Made by a program: the position numbers and the translations under genes. Below, piece by piece: positions 31,532 through 43,167 of a stretch of DNA of 64,000 bases. The DNA is taken from positions 310,001 through 374,000 of the forward strand of contig CAVPRR010000006.1 in assembly GCA_963707965.1 (NCBI GenBank), given 5' to 3'. The DNA comes from VRUE01 sp963707965 (lineage in GTDB: Bacteria; Actinomycetota; Thermoleophilia; Solirubrobacterales; 70-9). The notes beneath the pieces were generated by a model that saw nothing but the letters and a program-made list of their open reading frames with translations, was not told the origin of the DNA and did not search any database. Position 1 is the stretch's first letter, and the number at the start of each line of letters is the position of its first letter.

Positions 31532-32334
31532 TGTGCGGGCGCTTCACCATCACCGCCAAGGACACCAAGAAGGTCGCCGACCGCTTTCAGGTCGAGCTGG
31601 AACGGGCGCTGGAGCGGAACGCGACGGGGGACGTACCGTCGCCCTCGCGGGAGCGAGCCAAACGTGCCGGGTCGGCGCTGAGCCGCTTCAACGTTGCGCC
31701 CACCCAGGAGGTCCTGGCGGTCCGCTCCTCCCCCGAGGTCGACGAGGCCGAACAGGGTGAGCGGGAGGCGCGGCTGATGCGCTGGGGGCTCGTGCCGCGC
31801 TGGGCGAAGAACCTCGATATCGGCTACAAGATGATCAACGCAAGGGCTGAGAACCTCACCACCAGCCGCGCGTACTCGCCGCTGGTGGGCAAGTTCCGCC
31901 ACCGCTGCCTGATCGTCGCCGACGGCTTCTACGAGTGGATGAAGGCGGAGGATCCGAAGCAGCCACGCCAGCCATGGCGCTTCGTGGTCGACGGCGGGGA
32001 ACCGTTCGCCTTTGCCGGCATCTGCACCCGCAAGGAGTGGGAGGAGGAGGGCCCCGGGACAGAGGGCGGCTGGCTCTACAGCTGCTCGATCGTCACCACG
32101 CGCCCCAACGAGCTGGTCGCCAAGGTGCACGACCGGATGCCCGCCATCCTGCCGAGCCCGGACGCCGAGGCCGCCTGGCTGCGCCCCGACCTGAACGCAA
32201 ACGACGCCGTCGCGATGTGCGCCCCGCTGTCCGCGTCCCGCATGTCGAGCGCCCCCGCCAACCCGAAACTGAACAAAGTTGGCAAGGGCATCGAGGGCCC
32301 CGAGCTCCTTGTCGCGCCCTCGCAGGACGTGTGA
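31531..32334 (+). CDS. SRAP-domain protein (YedK/HMCES family)
   Basis: 267 aa. The family forms a covalent thiazolidine crosslink with abasic sites in single-stranded DNA through Cys2 after Met removal. Here the start MCGRFTITA gives that cysteine. Other landmarks are INARAENL, CLIVADGFYEW, and the HDRMPAIL catalytic His. The N-terminal part after residue 27 has a proline- and arginine-rich insert. It is coupled to the preceding gene by TGATG. Confidence 0.95.
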   Translation: MCGRFTITAKDTKKVADRFQVELERALERNATGDVPSPSRERAKRAGSALSRFNVAPTQEVLAVRSSPEVDEAEQGEREARLMRWGLVPRWAKNLDIGYKMINARAENLTTSRAYSPLVGKFRHRCLIVADGFYEWMKAEDPKQPRQPWRFVVDGGEPFAFAGICTRKEWEEEGPGTEGGWLYSCSIVTTRPNELVAKVHDRMPAILPSPDAEAAWLRPDLNANDAVAMCAPLSASRMSSAPANPKLNKVGKGIEGPELLVAPSQDV

Positions 32335-32456
32335 GCTCGATGGAGCCGAGCGACCGCGATGAGCTCTTCCGTAGGGTCCGCCCACACCTGGCCAGGCAGG
32401 TGGAATCGGTCATCCAACGGGACCCGGAACCCGGTGCGGCGGGAACAGGAACCCGT

Positions 32457-33179
32457 TCAGCGGGACGGTGTGGTGAGCGAGCCGCGTGTGGTCACGGTTG
32501 CCGAGCCGGCGCCGGTGTCGACCGTGCAGGAAATTCGCGCGGCCGGCGTGCCGGCGGTGCTCCAGAAGGAGGCGAAGCCGAGATCCAGGGGCTCCTGCGG
32601 ACGGCCCTCGGGGAGTCCCCACTGCCATTCCTGGGATTTCGTGCGGTGGGGCTCCCAGCTGACCACCACGTCGCGGCGGTCGGTGAAGCTATCGAACGCG
32701 TCGCCGAGCACCAGCGAGGCGTATTCGGCGCCGTTCGAGTGGAACCTGATGCCCACATTTTCGGGCACTTCCTGCTTGGTGAGGCTTTCTTCGCCGCTGG
32801 AGCGAGGGAAGGCGCCGCGGCTTTCGACGGTACGCGCGAGGTCTGCGCCGGCGCCGTCGGTCCGGCAGCGCACCCTGGCCTGACCGACGGCTGAGCCAGC
32901 ATCGAATCTCAGCACTGCCGCAACGCGGAAGATCCGTTCCTTTTCGATGTTGTCTTCCGTCACCCGCAGGCCTGCGTCTTCGAGCCGAACCGAGCCACCC
33001 CCGGCAATCGCGGCAGCGGCGGAATCGGGCAGGGGAGCCCGCGACGTCCATTCGAGCTTCACCGAGCTCCCGCCGGTGTCGTCCGTGGCCAGCAGGGCTG
33101 CCGCGAGGGCCGCGATCAGGCCGACGGCAATCACAACGAGCGCTCCTCGGGGCGGGCGCGTATCGGTGTCCGCTTCCAT
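32457..33179 (-). CDS. Membrane-anchored secreted protein of unknown function
   Basis: 240 aa. One hydrophobic segment near the N-terminus (ALVVIAVGLIAALAAALLA) after an acidic/basic start anchors the protein, and the rest is outside the cell. The outer domain is beta-rich (VKLEWTSRAPLPDSAAAAIA, then VVVSWEPHRTKSQEW), with no known family. There are two Cys in the C-terminal half. It has no obvious operon partner. Real coding is supported by the anchor and codon use, and the function is unknown. Confidence 0.6.
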   Translation of the reverse strand: MEADTDTRPPRGALVVIAVGLIAALAAALLATDDTGGSSVKLEWTSRAPLPDSAAAAIAGGGSVRLEDAGLRVTEDNIEKERIFRVAAVLRFDAGSAVGQARVRCRTDGAGADLARTVESRGAFPRSSGEESLTKQEVPENVGIRFHSNGAEYASLVLGDAFDSFTDRRDVVVSWEPHRTKSQEWQWGLPEGRPQEPLDLGFASFWSTAGTPAARISCTVDTGAGSATVTTRGSLTTPSR

Positions 33180-33234
33180 TGGCCGGCAAACCTATCGATC
33201 GGCCGCCTATGCCCGGCGCGAGCGAGGAGAAACA

Positions 33235-33308
33235 CGCGCCCGACAGGATTCGAACCTGTGGCCTCCGCTTCCGGAGAGCGGCGCTCTATCCAGCTGAGCT
33301 ACGGGCGC
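33235..33308 (-). tRNA. tRNA-Arg (anticodon CCG)
   Basis: 74 nt. The acceptor GCGCCCG pairs with CGGGCGC, the discriminator is G, the D-arm is GCTCAGCTGGATAGAGC, the anticodon loop is CTCCGGA in a CCGCT/AGCGG stem, and the T-arm is ACAGGTTCGAATCCTGT. CCA is not encoded. It reads CGG codons. Confidence 0.98.
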
Positions 33309-33393
33309 AGGGTGAGTCAGCTTAGTGCGTTGGGGGGGCAGACCCTGTCAGGGGAACATATGTTCCGTCTGGATGCAGACATAACATTGCGCC

Positions 33394-33821
33394 ATGACGT
33401 CGCGGACAAGGGGCAATGCAGGCGAGGCAGTGGTCCTAGCTGCGCTGGTCAAACGTGGATTCGACGTGCTTGGTTCCGTTCGGCGACGGGCATCCCTATG
33501 ACCTCGTGGTCAGCGTGGAGGATTCGACGTTCGTACGCGTCCAATGCAAGACGGCGTGGATACGCGGCGGATGTCTGATTTTCAACTGCAGGAGCACGGA
33601 CCACGGCCGCGGGCCACGACATATGCAGGTCTTGCCGATGTCTTCGGTGTTACCTTCCGCCAACCGAAACGATATATCTGGTGCCGGTCTCGGTGGCACC
33701 GGGATTCGAAGGTCGATTGCGGCTAATGCCCACTCGCAACAACCAGAGGAAGAGAGTGCGGTTCGCCGCCAAGTATGAGATCGACCGCTGGACACAGGAT
33801 TCGTTGGCCGCGGTCGCGTAG
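33394..33821 (+). pseudogene. Frameshifted PD-(D/E)XK endonuclease
   Basis: Pieces of one protein lie in three frames: TRGNAGEAVVLAALVKRGFD (frame of 33394), then VPFGDGHPYDLVVSVEDSTF and VRVQCKTAWIRGGCLIFNCR (+1), then YAGLADVFGV (frame 0 again), then IYLVPVSVAPGFEGRLRLMP to the stop at 33819-33821 (+2). This matches the group I intron-associated PD-(D/E)XK endonuclease family; the D of PYD and Q-x-K of VQCK are the catalytic set. At least three indels break it. It lies 86 bp from tRNA-Arg, but the tRNA has no intron. Sequencing error at three places is possible but neighbouring genes are intact. Confidence 0.8.
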
Positions 33822-33832
33822 GCTCGCGAGCC

Positions 33833-34813
33833 ATGGACCTCTCGGTGGCCTTCCTGGGCACGAGCGGCGCCGTGCCCTCGGCGCGGCGCTCGACCGCCAG
33901 CCTGCTCCTCGCGCGCGGAGGCGAACGCCTGCTCTTCGACTGCGGCGAGGGAACGCAGCGGCAGATGCAGCGTTCGCTGGGTCTGGTGCAGGTCGATGAG
34001 ATCTACCTCACCCATTTCCACGCCGACCACTTCCTCGGCCTTCCCGGGCTGCTCAAGACCTACGACCTAACCGGCCGGGAGGCACCGCTGACCATCTACG
34101 GGCCGCGGGGGCTGGGCGACCTATTCAAGTCGCTGTCCCGGATCCTCGGTCGCGTCAAGTTCGAGCTGAACCTGGTCTCCCTGGAGCCGGGCGACGCCGT
34201 ACCCCGCGAGGGTGCCGAGGTGCGGGCCTTCGCGGTCGAGCACGGGATACGGGCGTGCGGCTACGCCCTGGTCGAGGAGGACCGCCCCGGGCGCTTCGAC
34301 CCCGAGGCGGCCAGGCGGCTGGGTGTGGAGGAGGGACCGGAATTCGCCGCCCTGCAGCGCGGCGAGAGCGTCGAGGGGTTCGCCGGCACTGTGCAGCCCG
34401 ACGACGTCATGGGCAAGGCGCGGCCCGGCCGGACCGTCGTGATCACCGGCGACACGTCGCCCTGCAGGGCGACGGTCGAGGCCGCCCGCGGTGCGCAGCT
34501 GCTCGTCCACGACGCCAGCTTTGCCGAGGAGGAGGCGCAGCGCGCGGCCGATACGTGCCACTCGACCGTTGGCCAGGCAGCCGCCGTCGCGCGCGAGGCG
34601 GGGGTGGGGCTGCTGGCCCTCGTTCACATCTCGTCGCGCTACCACGTGGGCGCCGTGCTGGACGAGGCGCGGGAGGTCTTCGAGCAAACGGTCGCCCCGC
34701 GCGACTTCGACCTGGTCGAGATTCCCTTCCCCGAGCGGGGGGAACCGACCCTGCTTCCCAACGGCGCGCGCGAGCGCGCCGAGCACCGCGCGGCAGAGGA
34801 CAACAACCCCTGA
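33833..34813 (+). CDS. rnz: Ribonuclease Z
   Basis: 326 aa. It removes 3' trailers of tRNA precursors. The MBL core has HFHADH at 61-66, with TSGAVPSARRSTAS and FDCGEGTQRQMQRS before it, FLGLPGLLKTY after it, and VVITGDTSPC and the later HISSRY. The length is typical of the short bacterial form. A TAGGCT box lies 8 nt before the ATG and no Shine-Dalgarno sequence, so it may be leaderless. A tRNA gene that lacks CCA is nearby, but it is on the other strand. Confidence 0.95.
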   Translation: MDLSVAFLGTSGAVPSARRSTASLLLARGGERLLFDCGEGTQRQMQRSLGLVQVDEIYLTHFHADHFLGLPGLLKTYDLTGREAPLTIYGPRGLGDLFKSLSRILGRVKFELNLVSLEPGDAVPREGAEVRAFAVEHGIRACGYALVEEDRPGRFDPEAARRLGVEEGPEFAALQRGESVEGFAGTVQPDDVMGKARPGRTVVITGDTSPCRATVEAARGAQLLVHDASFAEEEAQRAADTCHSTVGQAAAVAREAGVGLLALVHISSRYHVGAVLDEAREVFEQTVAPRDFDLVEIPFPERGEPTLLPNGARERAEHRAAEDNNP

Positions 34814-34817
34814 CATG

Positions 34818-34875
34818 GATGCACCTCCGCACTGCCCCCTACTTGCAGGTGAGGGGGACAGTGCGGAGGTGCATC
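34818..34875. repeat. 58-bp inverted repeat directly after rnz
   Basis: GATGCACCTCCGCACTG at 34818-34834 is perfectly repeated in reverse at the right end (to 34875), with CCCCCT/AGGGGG continuing the stem after one bulge. The loop is 11 nt. It starts 4 bp after the rnz stop. It may be a terminator or a miniature inverted-repeat element. Confidence 0.85.
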
Positions 34876-34907
34876 ATCGCTGCGCCGGCCGCCTTGAGAA
34901 GCGGTTC

Positions 34908-34923
34908 CGGTTCCGCGGAACCG
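34908..34923. repeat. Palindrome CGGTTCCGCGGAACCG (dispersed, copy 2)
   Basis: Same palindromic core as at 23695-23712, again between genes and next to a gene end (the alpha/beta hydrolase stop at 34935). An extra GCGGTTCC precedes it. Confidence 0.7.
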
Positions 34924-34934
34924 CCTTGCGGGGG

Positions 34935-35801
34935 TCAGCGAGAGGCCAGGGTGGCGACGGCCTCGGCCACGGCCGCCGGCTGGTCTTCCTGCAGGAAGTG
35001 CTTGGCAGGCAACAGAGTCGGGTGCTCGACCCCGAGCGCCCGCATTACGGCCCGCCGTTGCTCTGCCCCGATCATCCGGTCCTTCTCGCCCCAAACGACC
35101 TGAGCTGGGTACGGATGCCCGGCGAGCCCCTCGAGGAAGAAACGCTCCTTCTCGGAGGTCAATTCGAACCCCCTCATGATCCTGAGGAAGGCGCGCCCGC
35201 GATCGCCGCGCTTGAGCAGTGCATGGTGCGCATCGACCTCGGCGTGCGGCACGGCGGCCCGATTCTCGATGCCAACCAGGTAGTCAATCTGCCGGAAGGG
35301 AACTCGCGACATGCTCGCCAGCCAGAGCTCACCAATCCCGCGGATCGAGAAGGGGTGCATCGGCCAGGGCCGGTGAAACGCGGTCACGCCGACCAGGGTG
35401 TTGAGCGCCGTCAGCGAGAGCACCCGTTCGGGAGTGCGGATCGCCCACTCGAAGCCGACCGGCCCGCCGATGTCGTGCACGACGAGGTGACAGCGCTCGA
35501 TCCCGAGCGCGTCGATGGCGGCGCCCGTCCACCGAGCCAGGCCGCTCCAGCTGTAGTCGAAGCCCTCGGGCCGCCCGGCGAGGCCAAGCCCGGGCAGGTC
35601 GAAGGCAACACCGCGCAGCCCCCGGGCGGCCAGCTCCGGCAGCATCCTGCGATACAGGAAGCAGCTGACCGGCACCCCGTGCATCAGCACGACCGGGTCC
35701 CCATCGCCCTCCTCCCGCACGAAGCTCTGCGCCCCCGCAACCTCGAACCGCCGGCCGGCCGCCTCGTGCCGGGCGATCACGTCCTTCACGTCCTGCTTCA
35801 T
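34935..35801 (-). CDS. Alpha/beta-hydrolase, haloalkane dehalogenase-like
   Basis: 288 aa. VVLMHGVPVSCFLYRRMLPE (oxyanion loop HG), nucleophile region HDIGGPVGFEWA with Asp110 in the place of the dehalogenase nucleophile, AFDLPGLGLAGRPEGFDYSW and a C-terminal His in LPAKHFLQED. An Asp nucleophile points to haloalkane dehalogenase or epoxide hydrolase-like chemistry rather than an esterase. ATG at 35801 begins the similarity; the frame extends upstream to 35900 through a 27-bp tandem repeat. The halide-stabilising residues cannot be confirmed by eye. Confidence 0.85.
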   Translation of the reverse strand: MKQDVKDVIARHEAAGRRFEVAGAQSFVREEGDGDPVVLMHGVPVSCFLYRRMLPELAARGLRGVAFDLPGLGLAGRPEGFDYSWSGLARWTGAAIDALGIERCHLVVHDIGGPVGFEWAIRTPERVLSLTALNTLVGVTAFHRPWPMHPFSIRGIGELWLASMSRVPFRQIDYLVGIENRAAVPHAEVDAHHALLKRGDRGRAFLRIMRGFELTSEKERFFLEGLAGHPYPAQVVWGEKDRMIGAEQRRAVMRALGVEHPTLLPAKHFLQEDQPAAVAEAVATLASR

Positions 35802-35817
35802 GTCGAGAGGGTTGCAG

Positions 35818-35871
35818 GAAACGATGAGGGGGCGTCCGAGGGTGGAAACGATGAGGGGGCGTCCGAGGGTG
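35818..35871. repeat. 27-bp tandem repeat, two units
   Basis: Unit starting GAAACGATGAGGGGGCGT at 35818 is repeated at 35845 without change. It lies between the divergent hydrolase and pyrR genes. Confidence 0.9.
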
Positions 35872-35931
35872 GAAGAGCGCCCCTCGATTGCCCCGGCCAT
35901 CTTCGCCCGCTGCTACCCTGCGGTCGTCGGT

Positions 35932-35965
35932 TCCTTTAACCAGGTCCTGCGAGGCCAGTAAGGAG
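35932..35965 (+). promoter_or_regulatory. PyrR-binding RNA hairpin overlapping the pyrR ribosome-binding site
   Basis: TCCTT (35932-35936) pairs with AAGGA (35960-35964), which is the pyrR Shine-Dalgarno sequence. The loop region GTCCTGCGAGGCC matches the PyrR-binding consensus (GUCCAGAGAGGC type). PyrR with UMP should stabilise it and block translation of pyrR, and through coupling the operon. A TACCCT box lies upstream at about 35914. Confidence 0.75.
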
Positions 35966-35968
35966 CGT

Positions 35969-36532
35969 GTGTTGAGCGAGAAGGTCGTGCTTGAGCGCGA
36001 CGACCTGCGGCGGAAGCTGGAGCGGATCGCCCATGAGATCGTCGAGGCCAACCCCGATCCGGGTGGTTTGGCGGTCGTGGGAATCCACACGCGTGGCGCG
36101 GTGCTGGCTCGCCGGCTGCACACCCTGCTCGGGAAGCTGACCGCCGCCGAGGTGCCGATCGGCGACATCGACATCTCCTTCTACCGGGACGACGTCGGGG
36201 CCAAGGCGCCCGCCTCCCAGCCGGTCGTCCACGCCTCCCACCTCGACTTTGATCTCGCGGGACGCACCGTGGTCCTCGTCGACGACGTGCTCTTCACGGG
36301 CCGAACGGTTCGCGCCGCGGTCGATGCCCTCTTCGACTACGGCCGGCCGCAGCGAGTGCAGCTTGCCGTCCTCTGCGACCGTGGCCACCGCGAGCTGCCG
36401 ATCCGCCCCGACTACGTCGGCCAGAACCTGCCGACGGCGCACGGCGAGCGGGTCAACGTCCGGCTGGAGGAGACCGACGACGTCGACGAGGTGACGATCT
36501 CCGAGCCGCAGGCCGTGGAGGCCGCCTCGTGA
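35969..36532 (+). CDS. pyrR: PyrR regulator / uracil phosphoribosyltransferase
   Basis: 187 aa. The PRPP-binding motif is VVLVDDVLFTGRTVRAAVDA. VVGIHTRGAVLARRL and the C-terminal basic RNA-binding face are as in PyrR. It binds the mRNA leader in response to UMP and has some UPRTase activity. Start GTG at 35969 or TTG at 35972; AGGAG at 35961-35965 supports this pair. The stop overlaps pyrB by 4 nt. First gene of the pyrimidine operon. Confidence 0.95.
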   Translation: MLSEKVVLERDDLRRKLERIAHEIVEANPDPGGLAVVGIHTRGAVLARRLHTLLGKLTAAEVPIGDIDISFYRDDVGAKAPASQPVVHASHLDFDLAGRTVVLVDDVLFTGRTVRAAVDALFDYGRPQRVQLAVLCDRGHRELPIRPDYVGQNLPTAHGERVNVRLEETDDVDEVTISEPQAVEAAS

Positions 36533-37491
36533 AGCACCTGCTCGCCATCGAGCAGCTCTCCCGCGATGAGATCGATGCCATCCTGGATCTGGCCGAGAGC
36601 TTCGCGGAGGTTGGCCGGCGGGATATCAAGAAAGTCCCGACGCTCCGCGGCCGCACCGTGGTCAGTCTCTTCTACGAGTCGAGCACCCGCACCAGCTCGT
36701 CCTTTGAGCTGGCGGCCAAGCGGCTCTCCGCCGACCTCGTATCGATCAAGGCAGCGGGCTCCTCGATCGACAAGGGCGAGTCGCTGAAGGACACGGTGAC
36801 GACACTCTCGGCCTACGACCCGGCGGCGATCGTGATCCGCCATCCGTACGCCGGCGCGGCGCAGCTCGTCGCCGAATGGAGCGAGGCTGCGGTGATCAAT
36901 GCCGGCGACGGCAAGCACGAGCACCCGAGCCAGGCGCTGCTCGACCTCTTCACGCTGCGGCGGCAGCTGGGCTCGCTGGATGGAAAGCGGATCTGGATAG
37001 TGGGCGACGTGCTCCACAGCCGGGTCGCCCGGTCGAACCTGATCGCCTTCCAGGCGATGGGCGCCCGGGTGACCCTCTGCGGTCCGCCGGCCCTGATCCC
37101 GCGGGGGATCGAGGAGCTGGGTTGCGAGGTCTCCTACTCGCTCGAGCGGCTCGGCGAGGCCGACGTGGTCTACGCGCTGCGGCTGCAGAGGGAGCGCATG
37201 AAGGAGAGCTTCGTGCCGTCCATACGCGAGTACGCGGCGCACTTCCAGATCGATTCGCGGCGGCTCGGCGCGCGCCAGCTGCTGATGCACCCGGGGCCGG
37301 TCAACCGGGGCGTCGAGCTCTCCGGCGAGGCGATTGACTCGCCGCAGTCGCTGATTGCCGAGCAGGTGGCCTCGGGCCTGGTGGTGCGGATGGCGATCCT
37401 CTACGAGCTGCTGGCGGTCGGCGGCGAGCGGCCGGCGGCCGTCGAGGGCGAACCGGGCCAACGGCCGACTCCGATTGGAGAGCCCGCGTGA
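36529..37491 (+). CDS. pyrB: Aspartate carbamoyltransferase catalytic subunit
   Basis: 320 aa. It joins carbamoyl phosphate to aspartate. Motifs: ESSTRTSSSF (carbamoyl phosphate binding), AGDGKHEHPSQALLDLF (aspartate/catalysis), VGDVLHSRVARSN, and HPGPVNRG. The GTG start at 36529 overlaps the pyrR stop. No pyrI is present, so it is the trimeric class. Confidence 0.97.
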   Translation: MKHLLAIEQLSRDEIDAILDLAESFAEVGRRDIKKVPTLRGRTVVSLFYESSTRTSSSFELAAKRLSADLVSIKAAGSSIDKGESLKDTVTTLSAYDPAAIVIRHPYAGAAQLVAEWSEAAVINAGDGKHEHPSQALLDLFTLRRQLGSLDGKRIWIVGDVLHSRVARSNLIAFQAMGARVTLCGPPALIPRGIEELGCEVSYSLERLGEADVVYALRLQRERMKESFVPSIREYAAHFQIDSRRLGARQLLMHPGPVNRGVELSGEAIDSPQSLIAEQVASGLVVRMAILYELLAVGGERPAAVEGEPGQRPTPIGEPA

Positions 37492-37519
37492 GTGCGCAGC
37501 GGGCAGAGCACGAACACTG

Positions 37520-38872
37520 ATGGCGAGCATCTCCGACACGCTCGACATGCGCTCCGGCAGGGGCGCCGACCTCCTCCTGCGCGGCGCGACCGTGCTCGAT
37601 CCGGCGGCGGGCATCGACTCCGCCCATGACGTGGTGATCCGCGCCGGCCGGATCGCCGAGCTGGCGGCGCCGGGTGCCGCGGACGCCGACGGACTGGAGC
37701 TGGTCGAGGCGAACGGGCTGCACGCCTTCCCGGCCTTCTTCGACCCGCACGTTCACCTGCGCGTCCCCGGCCGCGAGGACGAGGAGGACATCGAGACCGG
37801 AACGCGGGCGGCTGCGGCTGGCGGCTACTGCGGCATCCTCGCGATGGCCAACACCGAGCCCCCCGTCTCCACAGCCGCCGACGTCGAGGCGCTGCGCGAG
37901 GCAGCACGCGAGCAGGCCTCGGTGCCGGTTGGGTTCCTCGCCACGGTCACCCGCGAGATGAAGGGCGAGGAGCTGACCGAGATGGCGGACATTCGCGACG
38001 CGGGCGCGGTCGGTTTCAGCGACGACGGCCTGCCGGTCCGCAGCGCCCGCATCCTGCGACGCGCCCTGCAGTACCAGCGCCTCTGCGGCGGCACGATCGC
38101 CCTGCACGAGGAGGACCCGGACCTGTCGGGGGACGGCGTCATGCATGAGGGGCCGGTCTCGGCGGCGCTCGGCCTGGCCGGCATCCCCTCGGTGTCGGAG
38201 TCGACCGCGATCGCGCGCGACGCCGCGCTGGCCCGCTACGAGGACGGCCGAATCCACGTACAACATCTCTCCGCCGCCGAGTCGGTGACCGCCGTGCGTG
38301 CCGCGAAGGCCGCCGGGGCGCGGGTCAGCTGCGAGGCGACGCCGCACCACCTCTGCCTCACCGACGAGGTGGTGCGAAGCCTCGACGCGGGCCGCTTCAA
38401 GATGAACCCGCCGCTGCGCTCCGAGGCCGATCGCCAGGCACTGCTCGAGGGCCTGCGCGACGGCACGATCGACTGCATAGCCACCGACCACGCGCCGCAC
38501 GCGCCCGAGGAGAAGGAGGTGCCGTTTGAGCAGGCGGCCATGGGCGTGACCGGGTTGGAGACGGCGTTTGCCGCCCTCCACACCGATCTGGTCCTCAGCG
38601 GCGTCATCGACCTCGGCCTCCTGGTGGAGCGGATGGCGGGCGGCGCCGAGCCGTTCGAGCTCGAGCGGCCGACGCTGGCGCCGGGCGGTGAGGCAAACGT
38701 CGCCCTCTGCGACATGGGCGCCGAGTGGGTGGTGGGAGAGGAGGGCTACGAGAGCCGCTCGCTCAACTCCTGGTGCGCGGGGCGCAAGCTGACGGGGCGG
38801 GTGCTGATGACGGTTGCCGGCGGCCAGGTCGCCTACCGGCTGCGCAGCTTCTCGCTGGGGGTGGCGCAGTGA
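37520..38872 (+). CDS. pyrC: Dihydroorotase (class I)
   Basis: 450 aa. It cyclises carbamoyl aspartate. FFDPHVHLRVPGRED is the metal HxH motif, with later His residues in IALHEED and IHVQHLSAAE, and catalytic Asp in ATDHAPHAPEEK. The length and class I pattern fit actinobacteria. ATG at 37520, 28 nt after pyrB, matches the start of similarity. It overlaps carA by 4 nt. Confidence 0.96.
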   Translation: MASISDTLDMRSGRGADLLLRGATVLDPAAGIDSAHDVVIRAGRIAELAAPGAADADGLELVEANGLHAFPAFFDPHVHLRVPGREDEEDIETGTRAAAAGGYCGILAMANTEPPVSTAADVEALREAAREQASVPVGFLATVTREMKGEELTEMADIRDAGAVGFSDDGLPVRSARILRRALQYQRLCGGTIALHEEDPDLSGDGVMHEGPVSAALGLAGIPSVSESTAIARDAALARYEDGRIHVQHLSAAESVTAVRAAKAAGARVSCEATPHHLCLTDEVVRSLDAGRFKMNPPLRSEADRQALLEGLRDGTIDCIATDHAPHAPEEKEVPFEQAAMGVTGLETAFAALHTDLVLSGVIDLGLLVERMAGGAEPFELERPTLAPGGEANVALCDMGAEWVVGEEGYESRSLNSWCAGRKLTGRVLMTVAGGQVAYRLRSFSLGVAQ

Positions 38873-39993
38873 GCGGAGCAGCGGCTTCCGGCTACGTCCT
38901 CCTCGAGGACGGCACCCGCTTCGACGGGGACCTCTGCGGCCACCCCGAGGCGGTGACCGGCGAGGTCGTCTTCAACACGGCGATGACCGGCTACCAGGAG
39001 TCGGTCACCGATCCCTCCTACGCGGGCCAGATCATCGTCTTCACCTACCCGCTGATCGGCAACTACGGGGTGTCCGCGGATGCGATGGAGTCCGACGGCA
39101 TCCACGCCCGCGGCGTGGTGATGCGCGAGGCCAAGAACCGCGAGGACGTCAGCACGGCCGAGGGCGGCTGGCTGGACTGGCTTGCCGACCGCGGGACACC
39201 AGGCATCGGGGGCGTCGACACGCGGGCCCTGGTCCGCCACATCCGCGACCGCGGCGCGATGCGCGGCGGCATCTTCCCGGCAGAGGTCGGGGAGACCGAG
39301 GCAGCCGAACGGGTCGCGGCCGAGCCGCCGATGGACGGCGCGGACCTGGCGCGCACGGTGACGCCGTCCGAACCGCTTCGCTTCGAGGGCGGCGGGCCGC
39401 ACGTGGTCGGGATCGACACGGGCGTGAAGCTGAACATCGTCCGCCAGCTCCGGGAGCGCGACTGCCGGCTCACCCTGCTCCCCTGCACGTCCTCCGCAGA
39501 GGACGTCCTGGCCGAGGCCCCCGACATCGTCTTCCTGGCCAACGGCCCCGGCGACCCCGCTGCGCTGGACTACATAGTCGACACCGTGCGCGAGCTGGTC
39601 GGCAAGCGACCCATCTTCGGGATCTGCCTCGGCCACCAGCTGCTCTGCCGTGCCGTCGGCCTGCAGACGTTCAAGCTTCCCTTCGGCCACCGCGGCGCCA
39701 ACCACCCGGTCAAGGACCTGGCAACGGGACGGATCGACATCACCTCCCAGAACCACGGCTTCGCCGTGCAGGGGCCGGGAGGAGAGCCGCGGATAGAGGC
39801 CGACGAGCCGGTTCGCTGGGAGACCGACTTCGGCGCCGCGGAGCTGACCCATCTCAACCTCTACGACCGCACGGTGGAGGGCCTCGTCCTCAGGGACGTT
39901 GCCGGGGCGACCGTCCAGTACCACCCCGAGGCAGGCCCCGGCCCGCACGACGCTCGCCATCTCTTCGACGAGTTCCTCGCCCTTGCCGCATGA
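38869..39993 (+). CDS. carA: Carbamoyl-phosphate synthase small subunit
   Basis: 374 aa. The glutamine amidotransferase subunit supplies ammonia to CarB. The N-terminal LLEDGTRFDG, VFNTAMTGYQE, and catalytic Cys in FGICLGHQLLC with the downstream HPE in YHPEAGPGPHD are present. GTG start at 38869 overlaps pyrC. Followed by an 18-bp tandem repeat array before carB. Confidence 0.97.
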   Translation: MSGAAASGYVLLEDGTRFDGDLCGHPEAVTGEVVFNTAMTGYQESVTDPSYAGQIIVFTYPLIGNYGVSADAMESDGIHARGVVMREAKNREDVSTAEGGWLDWLADRGTPGIGGVDTRALVRHIRDRGAMRGGIFPAEVGETEAAERVAAEPPMDGADLARTVTPSEPLRFEGGGPHVVGIDTGVKLNIVRQLRERDCRLTLLPCTSSAEDVLAEAPDIVFLANGPGDPAALDYIVDTVRELVGKRPIFGICLGHQLLCRAVGLQTFKLPFGHRGANHPVKDLATGRIDITSQNHGFAVQGPGGEPRIEADEPVRWETDFGAAELTHLNLYDRTVEGLVLRDVAGATVQYHPEAGPGPHDARHLFDEFLALAA

Positions 39994-40053
39994 CCGAACC
40001 CTTCCGCATGACCGAACCCAGCCGCATGACCGAACCCTTCCGCATGACCCAGT
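39988..40053 (+). repeat. 18-bp tandem repeats between carA and carB
   Basis: Units GCATGACCGAACCCTTCC start at 39988, 40006 (ending AGCC) and 40024, then a partial unit at 40042. Each unit contains ATGA; the first holds the carA stop. The array fills almost the whole 63-bp gap before carB. Confidence 0.9.
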
Positions 40054-40056
40054 CCC

Positions 40057-43163
<3,107 letters not shown>

Positions 43164-43167
<4 letters not shown>

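Noticed and set aside
32340..32456. Small plus-strand gene starting MEPSDRDELFRRV after the SRAP gene
   Set aside because: The first 30 residues look plausible, but the frame then runs as a shadow of the opposite gene (32457-33179). It may be a relic, without enough evidence to list.
33235..33308. tRNA-Arg as an integration site for a genomic island
   Set aside because: No repeat of the tRNA 3' end was seen elsewhere in the window and no integrase lies next to it. The nearby nuclease pseudogene is not an integrase.
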